A stretch of 64,000 nucleotides of DNA from an uncultured Flammeovirgaceae bacterium (lineage in GTDB: Bacteria; Bacteroidota; Bacteroidia; Cytophagales; Cyclobacteriaceae): assembly GCA_937883755.1 (NCBI GenBank), contig CAKZYA010000015.1:55359-119358 (forward strand), in the 5' to 3' direction. Below the pieces are notes generated by a model, which worked only from the letters and a program-made list of their open reading frames with translations, did no database searches and was not told the DNA's origin. Position numbers and translations under genes: made by a program. Positions 18,468 through 26,732 of the stretch are shown here, piece after piece (the first letter of the stretch is position 1; every line of letters starts with the position of its first letter).

Positions 18468-19047
18468 GCAAGGATAAATCCAGTGAGAAACCGGGCAATA
18501 TATCTTCTCCAGAAAGAGTTTGATCAAAGCCTTCTACTGATTCAACTGCCCGATCAGGCCGATATACATAGGCTTTCTCTTCATCCGGATCAATCAGCCA
18601 GGCTAGGCGGCAGCCATTACTCAGCCACATCTGCATTTTCTTCTTGAGATCAGCTATATCATCCGTATCAGATTTGAGTTCAATAACAAACTCGGGGCAC
18701 AACGGGGCAAATTTGCGTTTTTCAGCTTCAGTCAGTCGGTTCCAGGCTTCGTTAGATACCCAGGCAGCGTCCGGTGAGCGATTAGAGCCATCGGGCAGCT
18801 TGAACCCAGTAGATGAATCAAAGGTTCTACCCAGTTTCGCAGTTTGATTCCAAAGATAAAGTTGGCTAGAGATAATATTATTTAAATATCCTGATAGTGA
18901 TCCAGTAGGAGACATAATAATGATTTCTTGGTGTTCATTGCGCTCAATGCGTAAATCACGATTATCCTGACAGAAGTGGTAGAACTCTTCATCAGTCATC
19001 TGATGCATCTGGCGGCCTCGTAGTACGAGATAATGTTCCATTTCCAT
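18454..19047 (-). CDS. Uma2 family (DUF820) PD-(D/E)xK nuclease-like protein
   Basis: A 197-residue protein of the Uma2/DUF820 family, which has a restriction-endonuclease-like fold and is abundant in cyanobacteria and multicellular-type Bacteroidota. The expected active-site series is present: RSPDAAWVS supplies the Asp, CPEFVIELKSDTD supplies the E-x-K, and the quasi-conserved KMQMWLSNGCRLAWLIDP follows. The N-terminal MEMEHYLVLRGRQMHQMTDEEFYHF helix is typical. No nuclease activity is established for the family and many copies are dispersed in such genomes. Its end overlaps a mirrored repeat. Expression unit and biological role are unknown. Confidence 0.85.
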   Translation of the reverse strand: MEMEHYLVLRGRQMHQMTDEEFYHFCQDNRDLRIERNEHQEIIIMSPTGSLSGYLNNIISSQLYLWNQTAKLGRTFDSSTGFKLPDGSNRSPDAAWVSNEAWNRLTEAEKRKFAPLCPEFVIELKSDTDDIADLKKKMQMWLSNGCRLAWLIDPDEEKAYVYRPDRAVESVEGFDQTLSGEDILPGFSLDLSLLNDD

Positions 19048-19161
19048 AGAATTCGTTGGTTGAATTGGTGAGATTATTAGATCGTCATTAGCCCTTTGTC
19101 ATTATTTATTTTCCACTACCACCTTTCAATTAATAAAGTATACGAAATTTCAGACATTCGT

Positions 19162-20682
19162 TTACCGAGTACTGAGTGCCGTTTGATTGGTAGGTAACTC
19201 ATTCAAGGTGTAGAATAACCGCTTATTTTTCAGCTCGATACCCTCGGTACTAGCCAATTGACCTATTTGCAGATCGTATACGTAACCCGGAATCATCTCG
19301 GCTAGAGTTAATAGCACTTCCTTGCCATCTTCCGAGACTTGAACCTGCTTTACGGCTACTGGCTGCTCGTCCATGCGGGGTGAGCCGTACTCTTGGTGAT
19401 AGGCGTAGTAATAACGACTGAACTGGTAATTATCTGGCTTTTCGGCCATGTTTCGGTCTACCGGGCGGGTAAACGTTAACTTAAAGCCCTGGGGAGTTAC
19501 ATTCATCTGAAACACATCCATCGGCATGCCCCCGTTGTAGCGAACACGCTGGATACCCTGATCACCTACCCAAACGTAAGCCGATTTACCTACCCACAAA
19601 CTACCATCTGAGCCGAAAACCATCCGGTGGTTTCCGATAGAAAGCCCAGCCGAATCTAGAAATGAAGTGCAAGCTCCCTGGAATTTTCCGTTTACCTTCT
19701 CCAGCATTACCCGCATAATCCTAGGAAAGTCCATTTCTCCTACCAGCAGTTGCCCAGCAAACGGGCCAAAGTCACTGTCCTCGGGGATAACCAATGGCTG
19801 CGTGGGTGAATTGGACATAATATTGTGGGGAAACAGTACGGCAGCTCTCGTTCGCATACTGTCCAGGGTAGATACTGGAGTTGCTTCGGGATCGCTGTTC
19901 CAGTCTTCTCGCCAGACTAAGCTGGAAATCTGACCGTAAAAATTTCCTTCCTCAATGTGGTACAATTTGCTAGTCCCCAACCAATCGCCCTGATTATCCG
20001 TCACAAACAAGTTTCCTTCCAGATCAAAGCCAATACCATCGGGCGAACGGAAACCGCTAGCAACGGGTTCTAGCACTCCGTCTTCCCGCAGCTTCATTAC
20101 CCAACCCCGGTGCTCCACCGCCGAATACATCCCAGCAACCTCTCCCAGCATATTGACTTCACCTCGTACTTCATCCCAGATTCCAGCGTTTTTAGAGGCA
20201 CAGTTCAGGGCGATATACAAGTCTTTTCCATTGTAAGCTGGCCCGTACGCGAACTCATGATAGTTACCCGATATGCCGAAATCATCGGTAGCTACGAGAT
20301 ACTCCTCCGCTTCTCCATCATTGTCATTATCGACTAGACGAGTGAGTTCAGGGCGTTGCATCACAAGTACTTCCCAATTGTTTAAAGCCAGTATTCCTAG
20401 CGGATCGTGTAATCCTTCGGCAAAGAGCTCCCAGGTTTTTTCCCGGGAGTCATAGGTCATCACTTCACCCCGATGGAAGCAGACAATCATCCGCCCGTCG
20501 GGCATAAAGTCCATACCGCCTATCTCGGCAGTTAATCCTTCGGGCAATGGCACATCCTCAACTGAATAGAAGCTATTGATACGCTGATCATCAATCATGC
20601 CCACTTCCTGTTCCACGGGCTGAAGAGTACACCCAGCTACGATCCAGATCGTAACAATAATTACCAAACTGTGCCTTCTCAT
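19162..20682 (-). CDS. Beta-propeller sugar-dehydrogenase-like lipoprotein (sorbosone/PQQ-dehydrogenase-type propeller)
   Basis: A 506-residue lipoprotein (signal IIVTIWIVAGC, lipidated Cys ~18). Residues ~35-400 form propeller blades like those of the soluble glucose/sorbosone dehydrogenase superfamily: PDGRMIVCFHRGEVM, DPLGILALNNWEVLVMQRPELTRL, SGFRSPDGIGFDLEGNLFVTDNQGDW, HRMVFGSDGSLWVGKS. These are recurrent features of membrane-bound dehydrogenase domains common in Planctomycetes and some Bacteroidota. The last ~110 residues form a strand-rich domain without any CxxCH haem site, unlike many relatives. It shares a 4-base stop/start overlap with the upstream cupredoxin gene, so the two are translationally coupled and probably function together. 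Substrate and use of PQQ are unproven. Confidence 0.78.
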   Translation of the reverse strand: MRRHSLVIIVTIWIVAGCTLQPVEQEVGMIDDQRINSFYSVEDVPLPEGLTAEIGGMDFMPDGRMIVCFHRGEVMTYDSREKTWELFAEGLHDPLGILALNNWEVLVMQRPELTRLVDNDNDGEAEEYLVATDDFGISGNYHEFAYGPAYNGKDLYIALNCASKNAGIWDEVRGEVNMLGEVAGMYSAVEHRGWVMKLREDGVLEPVASGFRSPDGIGFDLEGNLFVTDNQGDWLGTSKLYHIEEGNFYGQISSLVWREDWNSDPEATPVSTLDSMRTRAAVLFPHNIMSNSPTQPLVIPEDSDFGPFAGQLLVGEMDFPRIMRVMLEKVNGKFQGACTSFLDSAGLSIGNHRMVFGSDGSLWVGKSAYVWVGDQGIQRVRYNGGMPMDVFQMNVTPQGFKLTFTRPVDRNMAEKPDNYQFSRYYYAYHQEYGSPRMDEQPVAVKQVQVSEDGKEVLLTLAEMIPGYVYDLQIGQLASTEGIELKNKRLFYTLNELPTNQTALSTR

Positions 20683-21764
20683 ATCTCGCTCATATTTTCG
20701 GTGATGGTTATCGTAAATTTTTGGGCTTCCTCTGGGCTGAGGCGCAAGGTTTTCTTATCTTTCCACTCACCCTGATTACTGTAGTACATCACATTATCCT
20801 GGCCTTTTAAAAACCACAGGGGCTGGTCTAGCCCCGAAAAGGTGAGCATTCGCTTGATGCCCGGAGTTTCAAAAGTAGGCACAATACGTTCGGTAACTTC
20901 CACATCATTCAGGCGGTACTTAAATGTAGGATAGCGATTCTTCATCTCGTAACCCAAAAACTCTACGGTAGGAGTTTCTTGATCTTCCCCTATTCGGAAT
21001 GGAAATTCGGTGCTGTCGCGATAGAAGACCATTCCTACTATTTCTGCTAACTCCTTACCTTTACCTGACCAATGCTGTTCTAAGTCAATAAAACCTCCCT
21101 TCCAGACATAGCGTAGTCGGCACTGCCCGGCATCCCAGCAATAGCTAATGTCACCTAGCAGTCCGACAGCAATACCCGCCGGGCCACAGTTAGGCATAAA
21201 GGTGCGGTACATAGCGGGAAGAATATCGGGATAAGGATGTTTAGGTGATTTTTCCTCAGCCACGTTTTCATCGTCTCGGCGACTGGCTGGCACATTCTCA
21301 TCAGTTGCTAAAGGAGGCAACTGATTATTAGTCACGTACATAGCACCGTACATCACAGCTCCGTGTCCCGGATAAGTACACACGTAGGGATAAATTCCTT
21401 CCTGCTGAGGTGCTTGAAATGAGATGGTATATTTTTCCTCTGGCAATATCAACGGAATAGCTTGTAGCACCTTATCAGATTCTGGAACATAATCGGTACT
21501 ACCTTGCTTCGCCAGTTCCAGCGACATATCCACTACATCTTCCCGCGCATTGGGTTGGGTCATAATCCAGTTATGCGGCATCTCATCCGTATTCATCAGA
21601 GTAAGCTCTACCCAGGCAGCAGGAGGCATACTAAGCCGCACCTGATCGTACTGCAAACCTGATATGGCTTTGAGAGTAATCCGAACCGTATCAGTTTGAG
21701 CAAAAGCGGTTAGAAGAGTACTGAAAAAGATTACCAGAAAGGACAGGATAGCTCGTAGCAACAT
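20679..21764 (-). CDS. Azurin-like type 1 copper (cupredoxin) protein with additional C-terminal domain
   Basis: A 361-residue exported protein (signal peptide ~1-22, ending AFAQ). The cupredoxin domain (~25-147) has the four expected type 1 copper ligands: His64 (MPHNW), Cys129, His134 and Met138 (CTYPGHGAVM). The C-x4-H-x3-M spacing is that of azurin and auracyanin, so it is probably a periplasmic electron carrier. After a charged linker, residues ~175-361 form a second domain (FMPNCGPAGIAVG, SYCWDAGQCRLRYVWKGGFID) with three cysteines. I cannot assign it to a named family, although similar tails accompany cupredoxins or dehydrogenases in this kind of cluster. It is first in a two-gene operon with the propeller lipoprotein. 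Confidence 0.8.
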   Translation of the reverse strand: MLLRAILSFLVIFFSTLLTAFAQTDTVRITLKAISGLQYDQVRLSMPPAAWVELTLMNTDEMPHNWIMTQPNAREDVVDMSLELAKQGSTDYVPESDKVLQAIPLILPEEKYTISFQAPQQEGIYPYVCTYPGHGAVMYGAMYVTNNQLPPLATDENVPASRRDDENVAEEKSPKHPYPDILPAMYRTFMPNCGPAGIAVGLLGDISYCWDAGQCRLRYVWKGGFIDLEQHWSGKGKELAEIVGMVFYRDSTEFPFRIGEDQETPTVEFLGYEMKNRYPTFKYRLNDVEVTERIVPTFETPGIKRMLTFSGLDQPLWFLKGQDNVMYYSNQGEWKDKKTLRLSPEEAQKFTITITENMSEI

Positions 21765-21774
21765 AGTGTGTAGA

Positions 21775-21798
21775 TTTACTATCGCTCAATATAGTAAA
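21775..21798. promoter_or_regulatory. Perfect 8-bp palindrome upstream of the cupredoxin gene
   Basis: TTTACTAT (21775-21782) and ATAGTAAA (21791-21798) form a perfect inverted repeat with an eight-base gap. It is 11 bases upstream of the cupredoxin start codon, within the 157-base divergent region shared with the first PSD1 gene. The geometry fits an operator for a dimeric regulator or a leader hairpin. No regulator is identified. Confidence 0.4.
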
Positions 21799-21921
21799 AC
21801 CTGTTGGCAATGAACAGTGAGCAACACTTGGCGTCCAATTGAAAGGTGATAATGGTAAGAGGCTGGGTGCGGAGAAAGAAACAATTCTGCACCAATTTTA
21901 GTATCTTGCATATTGTGATTT

Positions 21922-24900
21922 ATGTATACTATGATTTATTCTAAATATATCCAAAATCTTATCTACTGTTGTATTCTGGGTAGCTTATGGTGCTGTCAGC
22001 AAAAACTTCCCGAAGAAGTAGCTCAGGCTTATGAGACGCTGCCGGAAACGATTGATTATAACTACCATGTAAAGCCTATTCTGTCGGATCGCTGCTTTGC
22101 TTGTCACGGTCAGGACAATAATACTAGGGAAGCCGACCTACGGCTCGATACCGAAGAGGGTGCTTACGCTGCACTCAGCAGTGGCGAAAAGGCACTTGTA
22201 CCAGGCAGTTGGAGTAAAAGCCATGCCTTACAGCGTATCCTATCTGATGATCCCGAAATAGTAATGCCACCGCCCGAGTCTAACCTCAGTTTGACCGACG
22301 AAGAAATAGCTACTATTGCCAAGTGGATTGAGCAAGGAGCCGAGTACAAACCCCACTGGGCGTTTATTCCGCCGGAAAAGCCCGAGTTACCCGAAAGTAA
22401 GCAGTTTGCTGAGTTTGTGAAAAACCCTATTGATAACTTTGTAGCAGCTACGCTAGAAGCTCGGGAACTTTCTCCTTCCAACCCAGCTGATAAGCAACGT
22501 TTGTTACGCCGAGTGACCCTAGATTTGACTGGCTTACCACCCACTATTGAAGAAATGGATGCTTTTCTGGCCGATGAATCGGAAGATGCTTACGAGAAAG
22601 TGGTTGACCGACTACTAGCATCGTCCGCCTACGGCGAACGAATGGCGATGGAGTGGATGGATGTTTCCCGTTATGCAGATTCCCACGGTTTACATGCCGA
22701 CGGAGCACGAACCATGTGGCCCTGGCGCGATTGGGTAATCAAATCGTTTAGCGAAAATATGCCCTACGACCAGTTTGCCACCTGGCAACTTGCGGGCGAC
22801 TTGCTACCAGATGCTGACAGAGACCAAAAGCTGGCTACTGCCTTTAACCGCAACCACCCCATGACGGGTGAGGGCGGAGTAGTAGACGAGGAGTTTCGGC
22901 TAAAATATGTATTTGACCGTTCCAGCACGACGGCTACCGTATTTTTAGGACTTACACTAGAATGTGCCCAATGCCACGATCATAAGTTTGACCCGCTTTC
23001 TCAGAAAGACTACTACAGCATGGCGGCTTTCTTTAATAACGTCCGCGAGCTTGGCATGACCGGAGATGATGGCGACTATGGTCCAATGCTTCTCCTTCCA
23101 TCTAACCAGCAAAAGCAAACGATTGATTCACTCGATCATCTCACGGAAGAGTTACGAGGCGATTTAACCGAAATTGCTGAACAGAAAGACGAGCTCATTG
23201 AATACCTTGACGAACTATCGGATAAAAGTTCGGTAGCTACCCCCCAGCCAGTCGGTTACTTTCCAGTAGAACGAATATCTTCTACCAAAGATACTAAAGG
23301 GAATTCGTACCAAATAATTGATCGTAACCGCAAAACCCGCATCGCCAGCGAACCACAGCTAATAGACGGCATTAGAGGAAAGGCCCTTCATTTTGATGAT
23401 GGCTACGAAACCCTCGCACTGGAAGAAATTGGGCAGTTTGAGATGAATGAACCCTTTACGGCCTCGGTTTGGGTGAAGCCAGATGTAGACCAGAAAATTC
23501 AAACAATAATGGCTACTGCTGGGGCTAAAAATGATTTCTGGCGAGGCTGGGAATTTTATCTGGATAGTACCAATCACCCGGCAGTAAAGCTGATTCACTC
23601 CCGCCCCCACAACATGGTTCATACTAAGAGTCTGAGAAATATTCCGATCGGGGAGTGGTCGCACGTAGCCTTCACTTACAACGGTGGGGGGAAAGCAACT
23701 GACGTAGAAATTTACGTGAATGGTAAGTCCGTCGCTACCAACACGCTCTACGACCGACTGTATAAATCCATCAAAACGGTAGGTAGCGGTGCTCACCAAG
23801 TAATTAACCGCCCCATCCAACTGGGCAAATCGTACCGAGGCTTTACGGGTGAGTTTGGCATTTACAAAGGAGCAGTAGATGAAATTTACGTCTTTCATCA
23901 AGATTTAACTCCACTAGAGATTGCTCAACTCTATGCCCAAACAGCAGGTGAAAATATTACCAATCTGGATCTTCCCGAAGAAGCAAAAGTGGATCACGTA
24001 CTCCAAAGAAATCATCGCCAGTATCAGGAAAAGCAACAACAATTAAGGGATTTGGTACAACAGCAACTGGAAGTGGTAAATGATGTTACCGAAATCATGG
24101 TAATGGAAGAAGAGCCCAAACCCCGCCCCATGTATGTATTAGCTCGGGGAGCTTACGATGCTCCTACTGAGCAGGTGCCTCCTTCTACTCCCGGAAGTGT
24201 ATTGCAATTTTCCAAAGACCTCCGTCGCGATCGTTTGGGCTTGTCACAGTGGTTATTTAGTGAAGAGAATCCGCTAACGGCTCGAGTGACTGTTAATCGC
24301 TACTGGCAACTCATATTCGGTCGAGGAATCGTGGATACTCCTCACGACTTTGGTTTTCAGGGCAGTCTGCCCACCCACCCGGAATTACTCGACTGGCTGG
24401 CGGTTACCTTCCGGGAGTCGGGCTGGGATGTGAAAAGCCTAATAAAAACAATGGTCATGTCCGGCACCTATCGGCAGGCTTCGGTGCAGAATGAAAATCA
24501 GGTAAAAGATGATCCGGACAATGTTTGGCTGGCTCGGGGCCCTTCTCAGCGGCTTCCTGCTGAGATGATTCGAGACAATGCCTTGGCGGCTAGTGGTTTA
24601 TTAGTAGAAAAAATAGGTGGGGCTAGTGTAAAACCTTATCAACCCGAAGGCCTCTGGATTGAGAAGGGCAGCTTTTCCCATGAACTACTTCATTACAAAG
24701 AAGATGAGGGCGACAGTCTTTATCGGCGTAGTCTGTACACATTCATTCGGCGAACTAGTCCTCACCCGGCTATGGTAGCTTTTGATGCTCCTAACCGGGA
24801 TATATGTACGGTAAAGCGAGAAAATACTAACACCCCATTGCAGGCGCTGGTGCTACTCAACGATCCCCAGTTTGTAGAAGCAGCCCGGGTGATGGGACAA

Positions 24901-25179
24901 CGCCTACTCGCCAACGGAGGGGAAACGACTGACGAAAAAATTAACTATGGATTCCGGCTGGCTACCGGACGAAAACCTACCGAAAAGGAAGTAGGTATCC
25001 TAAAAAACCTATTTACCGAAGCCAAAGAACGGTTTACTTCGTCGCCCGCTCAGGCTGATTCATTGTTGGCAATCGGTGAGTATCCTGTAAATCGTCAGTT
25101 GAATGAAACTGAAGCTGCCGCCTGGGCAATGGTGTCGAGCACATTATTAAACCATGATGAGTTTTATACCAAGAGATAA
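21922..25179 (+). CDS. PSD1 and cytochrome-c-domain protein (DUF1549/DUF1553) with LamG insert
   Basis: A 1085-residue exported protein with an N-terminal hydrophobic segment and a Cys24-Cys25 that may be lipidated. Order of domains: a Planctomycete-type cytochrome c domain (~45-135) with haem motif CFACH at 58-62; DUF1549 (~160-370), including a second haem-type motif C348-AQ-C351-H352 in the conserved CAQCHDHKFDP; a LamG/concanavalin-like domain (~480-680, EPFTASVWVKPD, GEWSHVAFTYNGGGKATDVEIYVNG); DUF1553 (~770-1060), with NPLTARVTVNRYWQLIFGRGIV and NTPLQALVLLND. Function of the family is unknown. The LamG insert suggests glycan binding. It is followed after 38 bases by its DUF1501 partner. 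Met4 (21931) is an alternative start. Confidence 0.88.
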   Translation: MYTMIYSKYIQNLIYCCILGSLWCCQQKLPEEVAQAYETLPETIDYNYHVKPILSDRCFACHGQDNNTREADLRLDTEEGAYAALSSGEKALVPGSWSKSHALQRILSDDPEIVMPPPESNLSLTDEEIATIAKWIEQGAEYKPHWAFIPPEKPELPESKQFAEFVKNPIDNFVAATLEARELSPSNPADKQRLLRRVTLDLTGLPPTIEEMDAFLADESEDAYEKVVDRLLASSAYGERMAMEWMDVSRYADSHGLHADGARTMWPWRDWVIKSFSENMPYDQFATWQLAGDLLPDADRDQKLATAFNRNHPMTGEGGVVDEEFRLKYVFDRSSTTATVFLGLTLECAQCHDHKFDPLSQKDYYSMAAFFNNVRELGMTGDDGDYGPMLLLPSNQQKQTIDSLDHLTEELRGDLTEIAEQKDELIEYLDELSDKSSVATPQPVGYFPVERISSTKDTKGNSYQIIDRNRKTRIASEPQLIDGIRGKALHFDDGYETLALEEIGQFEMNEPFTASVWVKPDVDQKIQTIMATAGAKNDFWRGWEFYLDSTNHPAVKLIHSRPHNMVHTKSLRNIPIGEWSHVAFTYNGGGKATDVEIYVNGKSVATNTLYDRLYKSIKTVGSGAHQVINRPIQLGKSYRGFTGEFGIYKGAVDEIYVFHQDLTPLEIAQLYAQTAGENITNLDLPEEAKVDHVLQRNHRQYQEKQQQLRDLVQQQLEVVNDVTEIMVMEEEPKPRPMYVLARGAYDAPTEQVPPSTPGSVLQFSKDLRRDRLGLSQWLFSEENPLTARVTVNRYWQLIFGRGIVDTPHDFGFQGSLPTHPELLDWLAVTFRESGWDVKSLIKTMVMSGTYRQASVQNENQVKDDPDNVWLARGPSQRLPAEMIRDNALAASGLLVEKIGGASVKPYQPEGLWIEKGSFSHELLHYKEDEGDSLYRRSLYTFIRRTSPHPAMVAFDAPNRDICTVKRENTNTPLQALVLLNDPQFVEAARVMGQRLLANGGETTDEKINYGFRLATGRKPTEKEVGILKNLFTEAKERFTSSPAQADSLLAIGEYPVNRQLNETEAAAWAMVSSTLLNHDEFYTKR

Positions 25180-25217
25180 AACTATATTACTATCATTGAG
25201 AAAAAAGGCTAGAGAAA

Positions 25218-26654
25218 ATGGATCACTGTCATAATTACGAACAACAATATTCCCGTCGGGACTTTCTGACTAAAACCTCACTAGGACTAGGAGCGGCTAG
25301 TCTCGCCTCTCTAATAAATCCGCTAAAGTCATTGGCGAAAGAACAAGGCGGTATGGGTTCGCCTTATTTTACTCCTAAAGTGAAAAGGGTAATCTACTTG
25401 TTTCAAAGTGGCGGCCCTTCGCAATTAGAATTATTTGATCCTAAGCCGCTACTCCGAAAAATGAATGGCGAGGATTTGCCCGCATCCGTTCGGGGCGAAC
25501 AACGGCTTACGGGTATGAGCTCGGGGCAATCTTCTTTTCCTCTAGCGGGTTCTCAATTTGACTTCGCCCAGTTCGGGAATTCAGGTGCCCCCGTCAGTGA
25601 ACTGATGCCGCATACCGCAAAAGTTGTAGATGAGTTATGCTTCGTAAAATCCATGTACACTGAAGCGATTAACCACGATCCAGCGATCACGTTTATTCAA
25701 ACCGGTTCACAATTTCCGGGTAGGCCAAGTATTGGTTCCTGGCTGAGTTACGGGTTAGGTAGCGAGAATGAGAACTTACCAGGGTTTGTGGTGTTGGTGA
25801 CCAAAAATAAGCTAGGTCAGCCGCTTTACGCCCGCCTGTGGGGCAATGGATTTTTACCTTCTCAGCATCAGGGTGTACAGTTTCGGGCAGGAAAAGATGC
25901 AGTATTGTACTTAAACAACCCTTCGGGGGTCAATCCTAATGACCGCCGGATGCAGCTTGATTATCTGAACCAACTTCAGGAAGCCCAGCATCAGAGTTTA
26001 GGCGACCCAGAAATTAATGCCCGAGTAGCCCAATACGAGATGGCTTATCGAATGCAATCCAGTGTTCCAGAAATTATGGATACTTCGGGCGAGCCAGATT
26101 ACATCTACGACATGTACGGAGAAGATGCTCGTGAACCCGGTACGTTTGCCGCCAATTGCTTACTGGCTCGTCGCCTAGCCGAACGGGATGTCCGCTTTAT
26201 TCAGCTGTACCACCAAGGCTGGGATCAGCACGGCAATCTACCCAATGCTATTCAAACTCAAGCCAAGGAAACCGATCAGGCATCTGCCGCTTTAGTGATG
26301 GATTTGAAGCAACGTGGCTTGTTAGAAGACACGCTCGTCATTTGGGGTGGGGAATTCGGCCGGACCAACTACTCTCAAGGCAAATTGACTAAAACGAACT
26401 ACGGGCGCGATCATCATCCCCGCTGCTTTACCATCTGGATGGCTGGGGGCGGAGTGAAAAAAGGCTTCACCTACGGAGCTACCGATGAATTCGGGTACAA
26501 CATTATTGATAAGCCCGTGCACGTACACGATTTTCAGGCGACCTTACTACACCTACTGGGCATCGACCACGAGAAGCTCACGTTCAAGTTTCAGGGACGT
26601 CGCTTCCGGCTAACGGATGTACATGGGCACGTAGTGAAGGATATCCTTACTTAG
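25218..26654 (+). CDS. DUF1501 family Tat-exported protein (cassette A)
   Basis: A 478-residue member of the DUF1501 family, distantly related in fold to sulfatases and alkaline phosphatases. The N terminus has a twin-arginine signal ([22 protein letters not shown]), indicating folded export to the periplasm, often implying a cofactor. The C-terminal half carries the family core: [65 protein letters not shown]. These His/Asp-rich motifs suggest metal binding. Throughout Planctomycetes and some Bacteroidota, DUF1501 genes directly follow DUF1553 genes, as here. The final 71 codons' worth of DNA includes a stretch almost identical to the paralogue at 29276-30763. Confidence 0.88.
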   Translation: MDHCHNYEQQYSRRDFLTKTSLGLGAASLASLINPLKSLAKEQGGMGSPYFTPKVKRVIYLFQSGGPSQLELFDPKPLLRKMNGEDLPASVRGEQRLTGMSSGQSSFPLAGSQFDFAQFGNSGAPVSELMPHTAKVVDELCFVKSMYTEAINHDPAITFIQTGSQFPGRPSIGSWLSYGLGSENENLPGFVVLVTKNKLGQPLYARLWGNGFLPSQHQGVQFRAGKDAVLYLNNPSGVNPNDRRMQLDYLNQLQEAQHQSLGDPEINARVAQYEMAYRMQSSVPEIMDTSGEPDYIYDMYGEDAREPGTFAANCLLARRLAERDVRFIQLYHQGWDQHGNLPNAIQTQAKETDQASAALVMDLKQRGLLEDTLVIWGGEFGRTNYSQGKLTKTNYGRDHHPRCFTIWMAGGGVKKGFTYGATDEFGYNIIDKPVHVHDFQATLLHLLGIDHEKLTFKFQGRRFRLTDVHGHVVKDILT

Positions 26655-26732
26655 TATTTTTAATTGCTGCTTATGGCGACCTAGTGAATGTGAATATTGA
26701 ATCGGCAGGTAAGCAGCACTACCCTAACTAAG

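Noticed and set aside
26697..26732. TTG start for the second PSD1 protein
   Set aside because: The ATG at 26733 places the lipoprotein signal at the N terminus. The 12 extra residues would be unusual before it.
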